A DNA stretch of 50,013 bases from an archaeon (lineage in GTDB: Archaea > Hydrothermarchaeota > Hydrothermarchaeia > JALTZZ01). Below are positions 17,199 through 24,706 of the stretch, one piece after another (the first letter of the stretch is position 1; each line of letters starts with the position of its first letter). The notes below the pieces were generated by a model. The model saw only the letters and a list, made by a program, of their open reading frames with translations. It did no database searches and had not been told where the DNA came from. The stretch is from NCBI GenBank assembly GCA_027051165.1, contig JALTZZ010000081.1, forward strand, positions 1-50,013. The letters are read 5' to 3'. The position numbers and the translations under genes are program-made.

Positions 17199-18376
17199 AA
17201 GGTAAAGGATATTATTGTTGGTATTATTAAAACGGATACAAGTATATTTTTCTGAACACCGAGCATCTGAGCTAAAATGCCGAGTGATGTGGATGTTAAG
17301 AACAGAACGGCAGCATAAAATCCGTTAAATAAGACTATTGAAGATATAAATAACAGAACAAGAATGTTCAGCTTTTTATAGTTAATCCTCGATATTATGG
17401 AGATGATCTTTTTTGAAAGAAGTATTGTTAGAACTCCAGCAAAGGGCAGTGAAAAATACGCTACTGCAATGCACAAGTTTGCATTAGAGAAATCAAGCTT
17501 CTCCACAGCAACGCTTGCACCTGATCTCGGATTTCCAAGATAAAAGAGAGATATAAAGCTTAAAATAATATCCGCTGTGGTTAATCCGCCGAGAGCTACT
17601 AAAAAAGATTCCAATCCTTTCTTAAACATGCTCTGCGTTATTATTACAGCCTGAGAGGGGCTCAAGGATGGAAAGAATATTATTAAAAAAGCTGATAAAA
17701 ATCCGAGGAATCCATCAAAAAAGTAGAATCCCTTTACATCTTTAAAGCTCTGCTTAGGAAGCTTTGACTCGGTAAATATTGATACAACTATAGCAGAAGC
17801 TCCAAATAAACCAGAGAATATTGACAGTAGCTTTACCTGAGGGTCTACAGTATACGTGTTCAGTGAAATGTAGCCAAGCGTTCCGCTTGCAAGTGCTATT
17901 AAAAAAGCAAGAATTTTATTTCTATCTATCATTATCATATAAATTAAGACTGCGGTTAAAACAAGCGGAAGAACTTTAAGTGAAATCCTGTAGAACTCAG
18001 AAATTCCCTTGATAAAATCTTCAATTAAAATTATGGGTGCAATAAAGATTGCAGAAGATATGCCGCCAATTACCGTTAAATATACAGCTCTATATGCTTC
18101 ACCCTTCATTGAAAGCCTGTGTGCAGGATTTACTGAAAGTGCGTTTTCTTCCTCAGGAACCCCGAGAACTGCTGCAGAGATAAACGAAGTAAACGTGTGC
18201 GTTACTGATAGGGATACTATAAAAATAACAATGTTCTCTACGGTAGTAAAGCTTAAAGCTATTGGTAGGTATAATGTTATTAGAAAAATAACCGTATTTG
18301 GATGAATACCCGGTATAATCCCGGTGAATATTCCGCAGATTATCCCGAGAAAAAAGAAGGCTACCTCATCGAGCAT
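17195..18376 (-). CDS. TctA/DUF112-like polytopic membrane permease
   Basis: 393 residues with roughly 10-11 hydrophobic segments. The N-terminal GIICGIFTGIIPGIHPNTV contains the G-x3-G-x2-PG-x2-P motif of the TctA (tripartite tricarboxylate transporter large membrane subunit) family, repeated weakly as LSPSQAVIITQSMF in the second half, as expected for the internal duplication of that fold. It also has the PRSGASVAVEKL loop. No TctB or TctC partner is visible, which is usual for archaeal members, and the substrate is unknown. It overlaps the downstream end of the OB-fold gene by 16 bases and probably forms an operon with it. Confidence 0.65.
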   Translation of the reverse strand: MLDEVAFFFLGIICGIFTGIIPGIHPNTVIFLITLYLPIALSFTTVENIVIFIVSLSVTHTFTSFISAAVLGVPEEENALSVNPAHRLSMKGEAYRAVYLTVIGGISSAIFIAPIILIEDFIKGISEFYRISLKVLPLVLTAVLIYMIMIDRNKILAFLIALASGTLGYISLNTYTVDPQVKLLSIFSGLFGASAIVVSIFTESKLPKQSFKDVKGFYFFDGFLGFLSAFLIIFFPSLSPSQAVIITQSMFKKGLESFLVALGGLTTADIILSFISLFYLGNPRSGASVAVEKLDFSNANLCIAVAYFSLPFAGVLTILLSKKIISIISRINYKKLNILVLLFISSIVLFNGFYAAVLFLTSTSLGILAQMLGVQKNILVSVLIIPTIISFTF

Positions 18377-18723
18377 CTTAAAACGTCACTGATCCTATAA
18401 ACGTGAACATAATATTTTCCTCTAAATTCGGAAACTTTTCCTCTTACCTTAATTTTTTTGCAGTATATCTGTTCCTTTACTACAATATAGAAGCATCCCG
18501 TATCATCGCACACGAACAATTTTGTTTTGCCACTTCTCGTCTTTCCAACGTCAACCACCTCCCCTTCAACAATCGCAAAACTGTTCTCATACCTCGCAAG
18601 CTTATCGGCACTTACGGGCTTTCCTTCTGAATATTCTTTAAATAAAAATGCCATGCCGAGTATAAATACGAACAGCGATAGTATTATGACGTTTTTCATG
18701 CAACAGAATATGAAAAGCTTCAT
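18361..18723 (-). CDS. Membrane-anchored small OB-fold protein
   Basis: About 120 residues. An N-terminal signal anchor (KNVIILSLFVFILGMAFLF) is followed by an OB-fold-like domain: FAIVEGEVVDVGKTRSGKTK, a CDDTGCFYIVV strand pair and KIKVRGKVSEFRGKYYVHV. This layout resembles small tRNA_anti-like OB-fold proteins found outside the membrane in archaea. The function is unknown. Start ATG 18,723 is preferred because a TTATAAAG box at 18,744-18,751 puts the transcript start at or next to it. ATG 18,699 is the alternative. The two cysteines of CDDTGC could form a disulphide. Confidence 0.6.
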   Translation of the reverse strand: MKLFIFCCMKNVIILSLFVFILGMAFLFKEYSEGKPVSADKLARYENSFAIVEGEVVDVGKTRSGKTKLFVCDDTGCFYIVVKEQIYCKKIKVRGKVSEFRGKYYVHVYRISDVLRCSMR

Positions 18724-18743
18724 GTATAAAAATTTTGTGCATC

Positions 18744-18751
18744 CTTTATAA
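18744..18751 (-). promoter_or_regulatory. TATA box of the OB-fold/TctA-like operon
   Basis: On the minus strand TTATAAAG lies about 24 bases before ATG 18,723, the spacing expected for a leaderless archaeal message. Confidence 0.4.
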
Positions 18752-18908
18752 GGTATTGGCATAACTACGCAACATTTAGCAAGCAGAATTAAAGCTTATT
18801 TAAAAACCAAAAATAAAAAAGTGCTGATATCTTATTGGAAGCAGACGACAGCTAAAAAATTTACAAAATTTTTCAAGGTTAATTTTTCTTCTCTGCTCAA
18901 CGATCGAA

Positions 18909-19188
18909 TTGAAAAAATTCGTGGAAATGCTTGAGAAGGACTATGGGGCGAGGCAAGAATTGCTGATATCTTAGCTACTGAGATTGCTTTGAGATCGAGA
19001 AAAATTATCGTCGAAGCCGTTCTAAAAGAAGTGAACTTAAAAATGAGATTAGAGAGACTGAGAAGAGGTTGAAGAAGGATTTAAATGAATACATTGATAT
19101 TAAGATTACAAGCTTGGAGAAGAGACTTTTGAAACTTTTATAGGAATATTTTTAACCCTTGTCTTCGTAATCTTGACGAAGCTGCTGT
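18909..19188 (+). pseudogene. Decayed coiled-coil protein with C-terminal membrane helix
   Basis: In three frames in turn the sequence gives LKKFVEMLEKDYGARQ, then ARIADILATEIALRSRKIIV, then ELKNEIRETEKRLKKDLNEY and ITSLEKRLLKLL, then IGIFLTLVFVILTKLL. Joined, these make a small heptad-repeat protein with one C-terminal transmembrane helix, the plan of the DUF1640-like coiled-coil proteins common in thermophiles. At least three frame changes prevent translation. The wider gap 18,763-19,590 holds no intact gene. After 19,190 I see only short hydrophobic scraps (SFLCSSLFFLAGV near 19,320-19,360). Confidence 0.5.
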
Positions 19189-19572
19189 AGGAATAACTTT
19201 TCTGGCTGATAGCTGAAGATTGCCCAAATTAGGAATATTGGCACAAAAGAGTTATAAAAGTGATGAAAAATAAGGATGATGTAGAGGAGATAAATGATGA
19301 TCCCGGAAAGGGCTATGAAGCCAGCTTCTTATGCTCCTCTTTGTTCTTCTTGGCTGGGGTATAGAGGCAATGAACATGTTTGCAAAATTCCGATACCCCT
19401 ACACCTATACACGCTTTGCTCATGACAATATAAGAATATATAGATGTTTAGGAGTTTTTATTTTAGTTTTGGAGCTGAAATAAAGTTAAGGGTAAGCTGT
19501 GCATGTTTACATTGAGATTACCCTTATATTTAACTATATTCAAAAAATAATGATATACGTTATCTTCTGATA

Positions 19573-19585
19573 CACCTAAAAGGTG
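19573..19585 (+). promoter_or_regulatory. Short hairpin covering the ribosome-binding site of the 19,591 gene
   Basis: CACCT (19,573-19,577), AAA and AGGTG (19,581-19,585) form a 5-bp hairpin whose 3' arm is the Shine-Dalgarno AGGTGAT used by ATG 19,591. A TATA-like TTATATTTAA lies near 19,530. The stem is short, so its effect at high temperature is doubtful. Confidence 0.3.
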
Positions 19586-19590
19586 ATTGA

Positions 19591-19815
19591 ATGAGTAATG
19601 AGAGGAGTGATAAAAAAGCTGTTTATATTTCAAAGGAAATTTACAGTAAAATCGAGGAAAGGGTTAAAGAGCATAGCGACGAGTTTAGCAGTGTTGATGA
19701 GTATGTTGAGTTTGTTTTAAGAGAACTTCTTGAAGAAGATGAAGAGGAGTATGAGCTTAGCGAGGAAGATGAGGAAAAGATAAAGGAGAGACTGAGGGGC
19801 TTAGGATACCTTTAG
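19591..19815 (+). CDS. Small acidic CopG-like protein with C-terminal LGYL tail
   Basis: This 74-residue protein starts KKAVYISKEIYSKIEERVKE, which resembles the beta strand and first helix of ribbon-helix-helix (CopG-like) proteins. A helix VDEYVEFVLRELLEE follows, then a run of acidic residues. It ends ERLRGLGYL. That tail recurs as RRLRELGYM at the end of the PP-loop gene two places downstream. It leads the operon of 19,591-22,264, 13 bases before the AlkP-like gene. It may be a regulator or an accessory subunit, and the exact role is unknown. Confidence 0.6.
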   Translation: MSNERSDKKAVYISKEIYSKIEERVKEHSDEFSSVDEYVEFVLRELLEEDEEEYELSEEDEEKIKERLRGLGYL

Positions 19816-19828
19816 ATGGTGATAAGCA

Positions 19829-20590
19829 ATGCTTGTAATCGGCGTGGATGCAGCTACTTGGGACGTTATAAAGCCAAATTTGGATAGACTTAAAACGTTC
19901 AAAAAGCTTATGCAAGAGGGTGTTCACAAAACGATACGCTTAAAGCAGAAGCCGTGGTCTCCCGAAGTATGGTGCAGCATGTTTACCGGCTTAAAGCCAG
20001 AGGAACACGGACACCACGACTATGTTGTTGACGGCAAGATTGTTAAGAGGGAGGATATAAAAGCAGAATTTATATGGGATATTCTCGATAAAGCTGGATT
20101 TAAGGTAAGAGCCCTAAACGTTCCCTTCGTCGTTCCGCCATATAACTTTAAGGTAAGCTTCACTCCCCCGGGAAACGGCGTGCCCGTTGAAATACACGAA
20201 CTTATAGAAGAGATAAAAGCGGTAACAGATAAAGCCTTGGAAATTCTTGTGAATGATAAACCGGATTTATTTATAGTTGTATATACAGCCTTAGATAAGC
20301 TCTCACATTTTTATTGGGGAGATCCTCTGCTCGTAAAATTTTATGAAATGATTGACAATGCAATATCAAAGCTAATTCCTTACGATAACGAAATAATAAT
20401 TATATCGGATCACGGTTTCTGCGACTATGACAAAGCCCCTATAAGAACACTGCCAAAAAAAACGCCGAAAGGTGAGATAAAAGGAGATCATCATCCAGAT
20501 GCAATTTTAATTATGAAAAATGTTGATTGTGATATAAATCAGCCTACGGATCTATTTTACTGTATAAAGAGGAGATTTTTGGGAGAGTGA
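19829..20590 (+). CDS. Alkaline-phosphatase-superfamily phosphodiesterase/nucleotide pyrophosphatase-like
   Basis: 253 residues, shorter than typical members. VIGVDAATWDV supplies the first metal-binding Asp. PWSPEVWCSMFTGLKPEEHG matches the segment around the nucleophile, where the usual Thr/Ser before SLFTG is replaced in context by Cys-Ser (which residue attacks is unclear). DKLSHFYWGD, IIISDHGFCDYD and GEIKGDHHPDA give the remaining metal ligands. Members split phosphate or sulfate esters or nucleotide pyrophosphates. Context with a PAPS-reductase-like enzyme and a nucleotide-sugar enzyme suggests adenylyl-sulfate or nucleotide-sugar chemistry. It ends four bases before the next gene. Confidence 0.75.
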   Translation: MLVIGVDAATWDVIKPNLDRLKTFKKLMQEGVHKTIRLKQKPWSPEVWCSMFTGLKPEEHGHHDYVVDGKIVKREDIKAEFIWDILDKAGFKVRALNVPFVVPPYNFKVSFTPPGNGVPVEIHELIEEIKAVTDKALEILVNDKPDLFIVVYTALDKLSHFYWGDPLLVKFYEMIDNAISKLIPYDNEIIIISDHGFCDYDKAPIRTLPKKTPKGEIKGDHHPDAILIMKNVDCDINQPTDLFYCIKRRFLGE

Positions 20591-20594
20591 AAAA

Positions 20595-21407
20595 ATGGAT
20601 GAAAAGCTTATGAACTTAAGTTTAGAGGAAAAGGTTAAGAAGAGTAAGGAGATTATAATGCAGGCATTAGAGCTCTTTGGCAATGAAAAGCTTGTTGTAG
20701 CATTTACTGGTGGAAAGGACAGCACCCTTCTCGTATGGCTTTTTAGAGAAGTATGTAGAGAGATGAATATAAAAATGCCGAGGTTAATGTTTATAAACGA
20801 GGGTGCTGTTTTTGAAGAGGTTCTTGAGTTTGTAGATTACGTTAAAAATCTCTGGAATCTTGAGATAGTTGAAGTCAAAAACGACGATGTTTTGAGCAAG
20901 GTTAAAAAGCTTGGAGATAAAATTAAAGTATCTGAGCTTAACGAGAGAAATAGAAAAGAGCTCGAAAGGATAGGATTTAAAGGGGAATATTTTATATTTA
21001 ATCCAGAGAGCTTTGAAGGTAATCATTTAATGAAAACGGTTCCAATGAATATTTTTATAGAGGAAAACGGGATAGAGGCTGTTGCAACTGGGATAAGGTG
21101 GGATGAGCAAGAAGCGAGAGCTGATGAGGTCTATTTCTCGCCGAGAGAAAATCCAAAGCACATGAGGGTTCACCCCATACTGCATTTTCGAGAGAGAGAT
21201 GTCTGGGATGCAATATTCAAGTATAAGATACCTTTCAACAAGCTATATGCACAAGGATACAGAAGCTTGGGAGCAAAATATACGACAAAGAAGGTTGACA
21301 ACAAGCCAGCATGGGAGCAGGATATGGAGAAGATCCCGGAGAGAGCAGGAAGAGCTCAGGATAAGGAGAACATAATGAGGAGGCTTAGAGAGCTCGGATA
21401 TATGTAG
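20595..21407 (+). CDS. PAPS reductase / sulfate adenylyltransferase subunit 2-like PP-loop enzyme
   Basis: 270 residues with the PP-loop FTGGKDSTLLVWLF (SGGxDS variant) near residue 36 and the C-terminal block VHPILHFRERDVWDAI, IPFNKLYAQGYRSLGAKYTT characteristic of the CysH/CysD family. That family activates or reduces sulfate through AMP or PAP intermediates. The Cys commonly found in RSLGC of CysD/CysH is Ala here, so an iron-sulfur or thioredoxin-type reductase reaction is unlikely and an adenylyltransferase-like reaction is more plausible. It ends RRLRELGYM, like the small protein at the head of the operon. No CysN GTPase subunit is nearby. Confidence 0.75.
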   Translation: MDEKLMNLSLEEKVKKSKEIIMQALELFGNEKLVVAFTGGKDSTLLVWLFREVCREMNIKMPRLMFINEGAVFEEVLEFVDYVKNLWNLEIVEVKNDDVLSKVKKLGDKIKVSELNERNRKELERIGFKGEYFIFNPESFEGNHLMKTVPMNIFIEENGIEAVATGIRWDEQEARADEVYFSPRENPKHMRVHPILHFRERDVWDAIFKYKIPFNKLYAQGYRSLGAKYTTKKVDNKPAWEQDMEKIPERAGRAQDKENIMRRLRELGYM

Positions 21408-21427
21408 GTATATAAAGGGTGTTTGTC

Positions 21428-22264
21428 ATGATAAGAAAGGCTGTTATTCCTGCTGCAGGCTTAGGAACGAGAATGCTACCAATAACGAAAGCCCAGCCAA
21501 AGGAGATGGTTCCAGTAGTTCATAAACCAGTAATACAGTATGTTGTTGAAGAAGCATATTATGCTGGAATAAGAGAAATTCTAATAATAACTGGAAAGCA
21601 CAAAAGAGCTATTGAGGATCACTTTGACAGATCTGATGTTAAAAAAGAAAATAAATTTTTAGATGAGCTTGATAAAATCTTAGAGGAAGTAGATATATTT
21701 TTTGTTAGACAGAAAGAGCAAAGAGGTTTGGGAGATGCTGTTAGATATGCAAAAGGTTTTGTTGATAACGAGCCTTTTGCACTCCTTTTAGGAGATGTAA
21801 TAACGATCCCAAACTGCACAAGAGAGCTTATGGAGGTCTATAAGAGGTATAAAACTTCCATAGTAGCTGTGGAGGAAGTTCCAAAAGAAAAGGTAAGTTT
21901 GTATGGAGTAGTTTCGGTTAAAGAGATAGAGGACAGGGTTTTTGTTGTAGAGGATTTGGTAGAAAAGCCAAGCATAGAGGAAGCACCTTCAAACTTGGCA
22001 ATACTCGGAAGATACATACTTTCTCCAGAGGTTTTTGAGTGCATAGAAAAAACTGAAGCTGGCGTAGGTGGTGAAATACAGCTTACGGATGCTTTAAGAA
22101 TACTTAATAAAAGGGAGAGGATATATGCTTATCTGTTTAAAGGAAAGAGATATGATATAGGGAATAAAGCGGATTGGCTTCTTGCAAACATTGAGCTTGC
22201 ATTAGATGATGATGACCTTGGAAAGCATGTTAGGGAATACATAAAATCCATGATTGATCGCTGA
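21428..22264 (+). CDS. galU: UTP-glucose-1-phosphate uridylyltransferase
   Basis: It makes UDP-glucose from UTP and glucose-1-phosphate. The N-terminal AVIPAAGLGTRMLPITKAQP is the nucleotide-binding signature. EMVPVVHKPVIQYVVEEA, LLGDVI and VEKPS follow, with GKRYDIGNKADWL near the C-terminus as in GalU. Length (about 279) fits the family. ATG 21,428 is chosen because GGGTG lies seven bases before it, and the frame is open from GTG 21,419. It is the last gene of the 19,591 operon, 20 bases after the PP-loop gene, and suggests that the operon serves glycan or glycolipid modification. Confidence 0.9.
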   Translation: MIRKAVIPAAGLGTRMLPITKAQPKEMVPVVHKPVIQYVVEEAYYAGIREILIITGKHKRAIEDHFDRSDVKKENKFLDELDKILEEVDIFFVRQKEQRGLGDAVRYAKGFVDNEPFALLLGDVITIPNCTRELMEVYKRYKTSIVAVEEVPKEKVSLYGVVSVKEIEDRVFVVEDLVEKPSIEEAPSNLAILGRYILSPEVFECIEKTEAGVGGEIQLTDALRILNKRERIYAYLFKGKRYDIGNKADWLLANIELALDDDDLGKHVREYIKSMIDR

Positions 22265-22270
22265 TTTTCG

Positions 22271-23672
22271 TTATTGTTCTATCCTTATAGAAACGCTCTT
22301 TAAAACCCCCATTTCAAGCATGCTGTATATAATTCCCTCTCTGCCCAAGCCAGATTTATCAACACCACCAAATGGAAACAATCCTTGTCCGTGTTTTGGT
22401 GCCATGTTAATATAGAAGGCTCCGCACTTAACAAGCTTCGCAGCTTTTAAAGCTTTTTTAATATTCTCCGTAAATATACATGCATCTAATCCATACTTTA
22501 CATCATTAGCGATCTTTATCGCTTCATCGAAGTCCTTAGCCCTTACAACTGGTATAACAGGACCAAAAATCTCTTCTTTGGCTATGAGCATTTCATTATT
22601 AACGTAGTCGAGGAGCGTGGGCTCAAAATATAGACCATTTATTTTAAATCCCCTAACAAGCTTAGCACCCTTATTTATTGCATCCTCAACGAGCATTTTA
22701 ACTTTTTCAACAGCTTTTCTGTTCAGTTAAAATATTCTCAACAAGTTCATCTGCAATTTCAGATAAAACAATGACTCTGCTTATGGCGTTGCATCTCTGC
22801 CCAGAATATCCCAAAGCTCCTTTAACGATCTCTTTTGCAGCGAGTTCGATATCAGCATCTTCTAAGACTATAGCCGGAGCTTTTCCGCCAAGCTCAAGCT
22901 GTAGCTTCTTTAGTCCAGCAACACTCGCAACTTTTTCTCCAGTTTTTGTATTTCCCGTTAGAGATATCATGCTAACTTTATCGCTTCTTACGAGAATTTC
23001 TCCCACCTCTTTTCCTCTACCAGTTACAACGTTTATAGCACCTTTAGGCAGTCCAGCATTTTCAAGGGCTTTTGCTATTATTAAGCCTGATATAGGGGTA
23101 TCGCTTGCTGGCTTAAGAATTACGCTGTTTCCAATAGCTATAGCTGGTGCAATCTTCGATATAGGTGTAAAGAATGGATAGTTGAAAGGTGTTATGGCGA
23201 GAACTGTGCCTATAGGCGATATATATGTAAAGCCTATTCTGTTGCTTGTTTCTTTCAAAACACTACCATCTATAAATTCTCCTCTGATATACTTTATTTC
23301 TTCACTTGCAAGGAACAATCTCTCTATACCAGCTTTAACTTCACCTTTTGCATCTTTTATAGGTTTGCCAGCCTCAAGAATAAGAATTTCAACAATATCA
23401 TCAAAGTTCTCCTCGAGGATTTCTCCAGCATTATGAAGAATAACTGCTCTTTCATAAGCCTTCATGCTTGAAATTTTCTTTCTTGCTAAATACGCACTGC
23501 TTAAAGCCTCTTCAATATCATTTTTATTTGCCTTCGGAACATAACCAATTACTTTTTCATCTATAGGACTAAAAACCTCAAAGAACTCTTCAGAAAATCT
23601 CCAAACCCCATTTATAAAAAACTTATATTTATTACCTTCTCTTATTTCATCGAGTATAGACATTTCAAGCAC
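22271..23672 (-). pseudogene. Broken aldehyde dehydrogenase (archaeal GAPN-like)
   Basis: The first 314 codons (from 23,672) are a good aldehyde dehydrogenase: FINGVWR, SPIGTVLAITPFNYPFF, LTGNTKTGEKV, the catalytic Glu in LQLELGGKAPAIVLED and the catalytic Cys in GYSGQRCNAIS. After LVENIL the frame runs into a TGA near 22,707. In another frame it resumes as RKAVEKVKMLVEDAINKG, continues through EEIFGPVIPVVRA and ends with FPFGGVDKSGLGREG. Compared with relatives, about 20-25 codons including the usual GPLI segment are missing at the joint. A deletion plus frame change is seen, so the gene is probably dead. The N-terminus and the YIN-PKHG segment resemble archaeal non-phosphorylating glyceraldehyde-3-phosphate dehydrogenase. 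A lactaldehyde dehydrogenase is the alternative. Confidence 0.8.
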
Positions 23673-23675
23673 CTT

Positions 23676-24605
23676 TTATTTAATTCTCCTACTCACAACC
23701 TCCCTTAGTTCATCGCTACTTTCTATTTTTTCGAGCTCCTCTTTTTTAACAACTGGAATTCCGTTAATGCATTCTTTAAAACTTTTCCTGTAAGAAACAA
23801 AAAAAGCCTGAGAGAGTGATATCTTTGATATGCTCTTTATAATATCTACCTCCTTCTTTTCAATTTTTCTGCTTATAAGCTTTGTTATCATAATATCATC
23901 TTTTTTCTCATCTTCTTCTTTAACAACAGCACTAAATGGTGCTTTTTTTGTAGGATAAACCTCGAATCCTATACTGTTTAGCTTCGAATAAACACCTTCA
24001 AGATTCCTCTTTTCAACCTCAACGTTTTCTGGAACTTTAAAGATATCTATAGGCTTTGCAATTGGTGCATTTAAAAATCTTTCAAGTTTAACCGCATTTT
24101 CGAGCGTAGCTTTTGCTTCATTTTTTTCATACATGAGAACTATTCTTCTTGAAACACCTATTCTCTCGGCGATGTCTCCTAAGGATATTCCTCTCTCCCT
24201 TCTTATCTTTCTCAGAACCTCACCGTCTATCTCTACATAGTAGCCTCCTCTGTATGCATGAACGAGTGGATATCTTCCAGATGTAGCCTCGTCAAGAGTC
24301 TCTGGATTTACTGTGGGTATGCTGTATCTCTCATAGACAACACCATCCTCCAAGTAGTAGTTCTTAGTCCTTATTCCTACCAAAAGGGGGGAGGCGTTTA
24401 AGAATCCTGCAAGAAATCTAAGTTCTCTTGCATGCTCTTCGCTAAATGTATCCACGTTTATCAACGTCTTTATTATAAGGAGAAGAGTCTCTCTTCTTGC
24501 AAGTATATCAAAACAGCTCCTTATATCACATTTTTCTGAGATTTCAAAGCCGTTCTTTTTGAGTATTTTGTGCACAGCTTGTAGCAACATCTCTTTAGCA
24601 AACAT
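23676..24605 (-). CDS. Cro/C1-type HTH transcriptional regulator (archaeal AF1787/MJ0568-like family)
   Basis: 309 residues. The N-terminal part (LLQAVHKILKKNGFEIS, then a REIL/ARRETLLLIIKTL region) resembles a nuclease-like fold used for ligand or protein binding in this family. The helix-turn-helix is near residues 130-165: IRRERGISLGDIAERIGVSR with a following RRIVLMYEKNEAK. The C-terminal third is of unknown fold. Such regulators occur singly in most euryarchaea. A palindrome just upstream could be its own operator. The start could also be ATG 24,593 (MLLQAV). Confidence 0.8.
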   Translation of the reverse strand: MFAKEMLLQAVHKILKKNGFEISEKCDIRSCFDILARRETLLLIIKTLINVDTFSEEHARELRFLAGFLNASPLLVGIRTKNYYLEDGVVYERYSIPTVNPETLDEATSGRYPLVHAYRGGYYVEIDGEVLRKIRRERGISLGDIAERIGVSRRIVLMYEKNEAKATLENAVKLERFLNAPIAKPIDIFKVPENVEVEKRNLEGVYSKLNSIGFEVYPTKKAPFSAVVKEEDEKKDDIMITKLISRKIEKKEVDIIKSISKISLSQAFFVSYRKSFKECINGIPVVKKEELEKIESSDELREVVSRRIK

Positions 24606-24624
24606 GTTACATACATACTGCTTA

Positions 24625-24639
24625 ATTAACGTGGTTAAT
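24625..24639. promoter_or_regulatory. Palindromic operator candidate between HTH regulator and histidine kinase
   Basis: ATTAAC-GTG-GTTAAT is a perfect inverted repeat with 6-bp arms. It lies directly downstream of a CTTTTATTAA TATA-like box reading towards the HTH gene, between that box and the expected transcript start, a position from which a bound repressor would block transcription. It also lies upstream of the kinase promoter. Confidence 0.4.
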
Positions 24640-24706
24640 AAAAGAGATTATGTCGAATATCGAACAAATAATTATTTATATGCATTCTACAAGACGAAAA
24701 GATATC

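Noticed and set aside
19190-19480. A second decayed membrane-protein gene
   Set aside because: Only short hydrophobic scraps can be read, not enough to name or delimit a gene.
22690-22735. Programmed frameshift in the aldehyde dehydrogenase
   Set aside because: The joint also lacks 20-25 conserved codons and has no slippery sequence, so it is a lesion rather than recoding.
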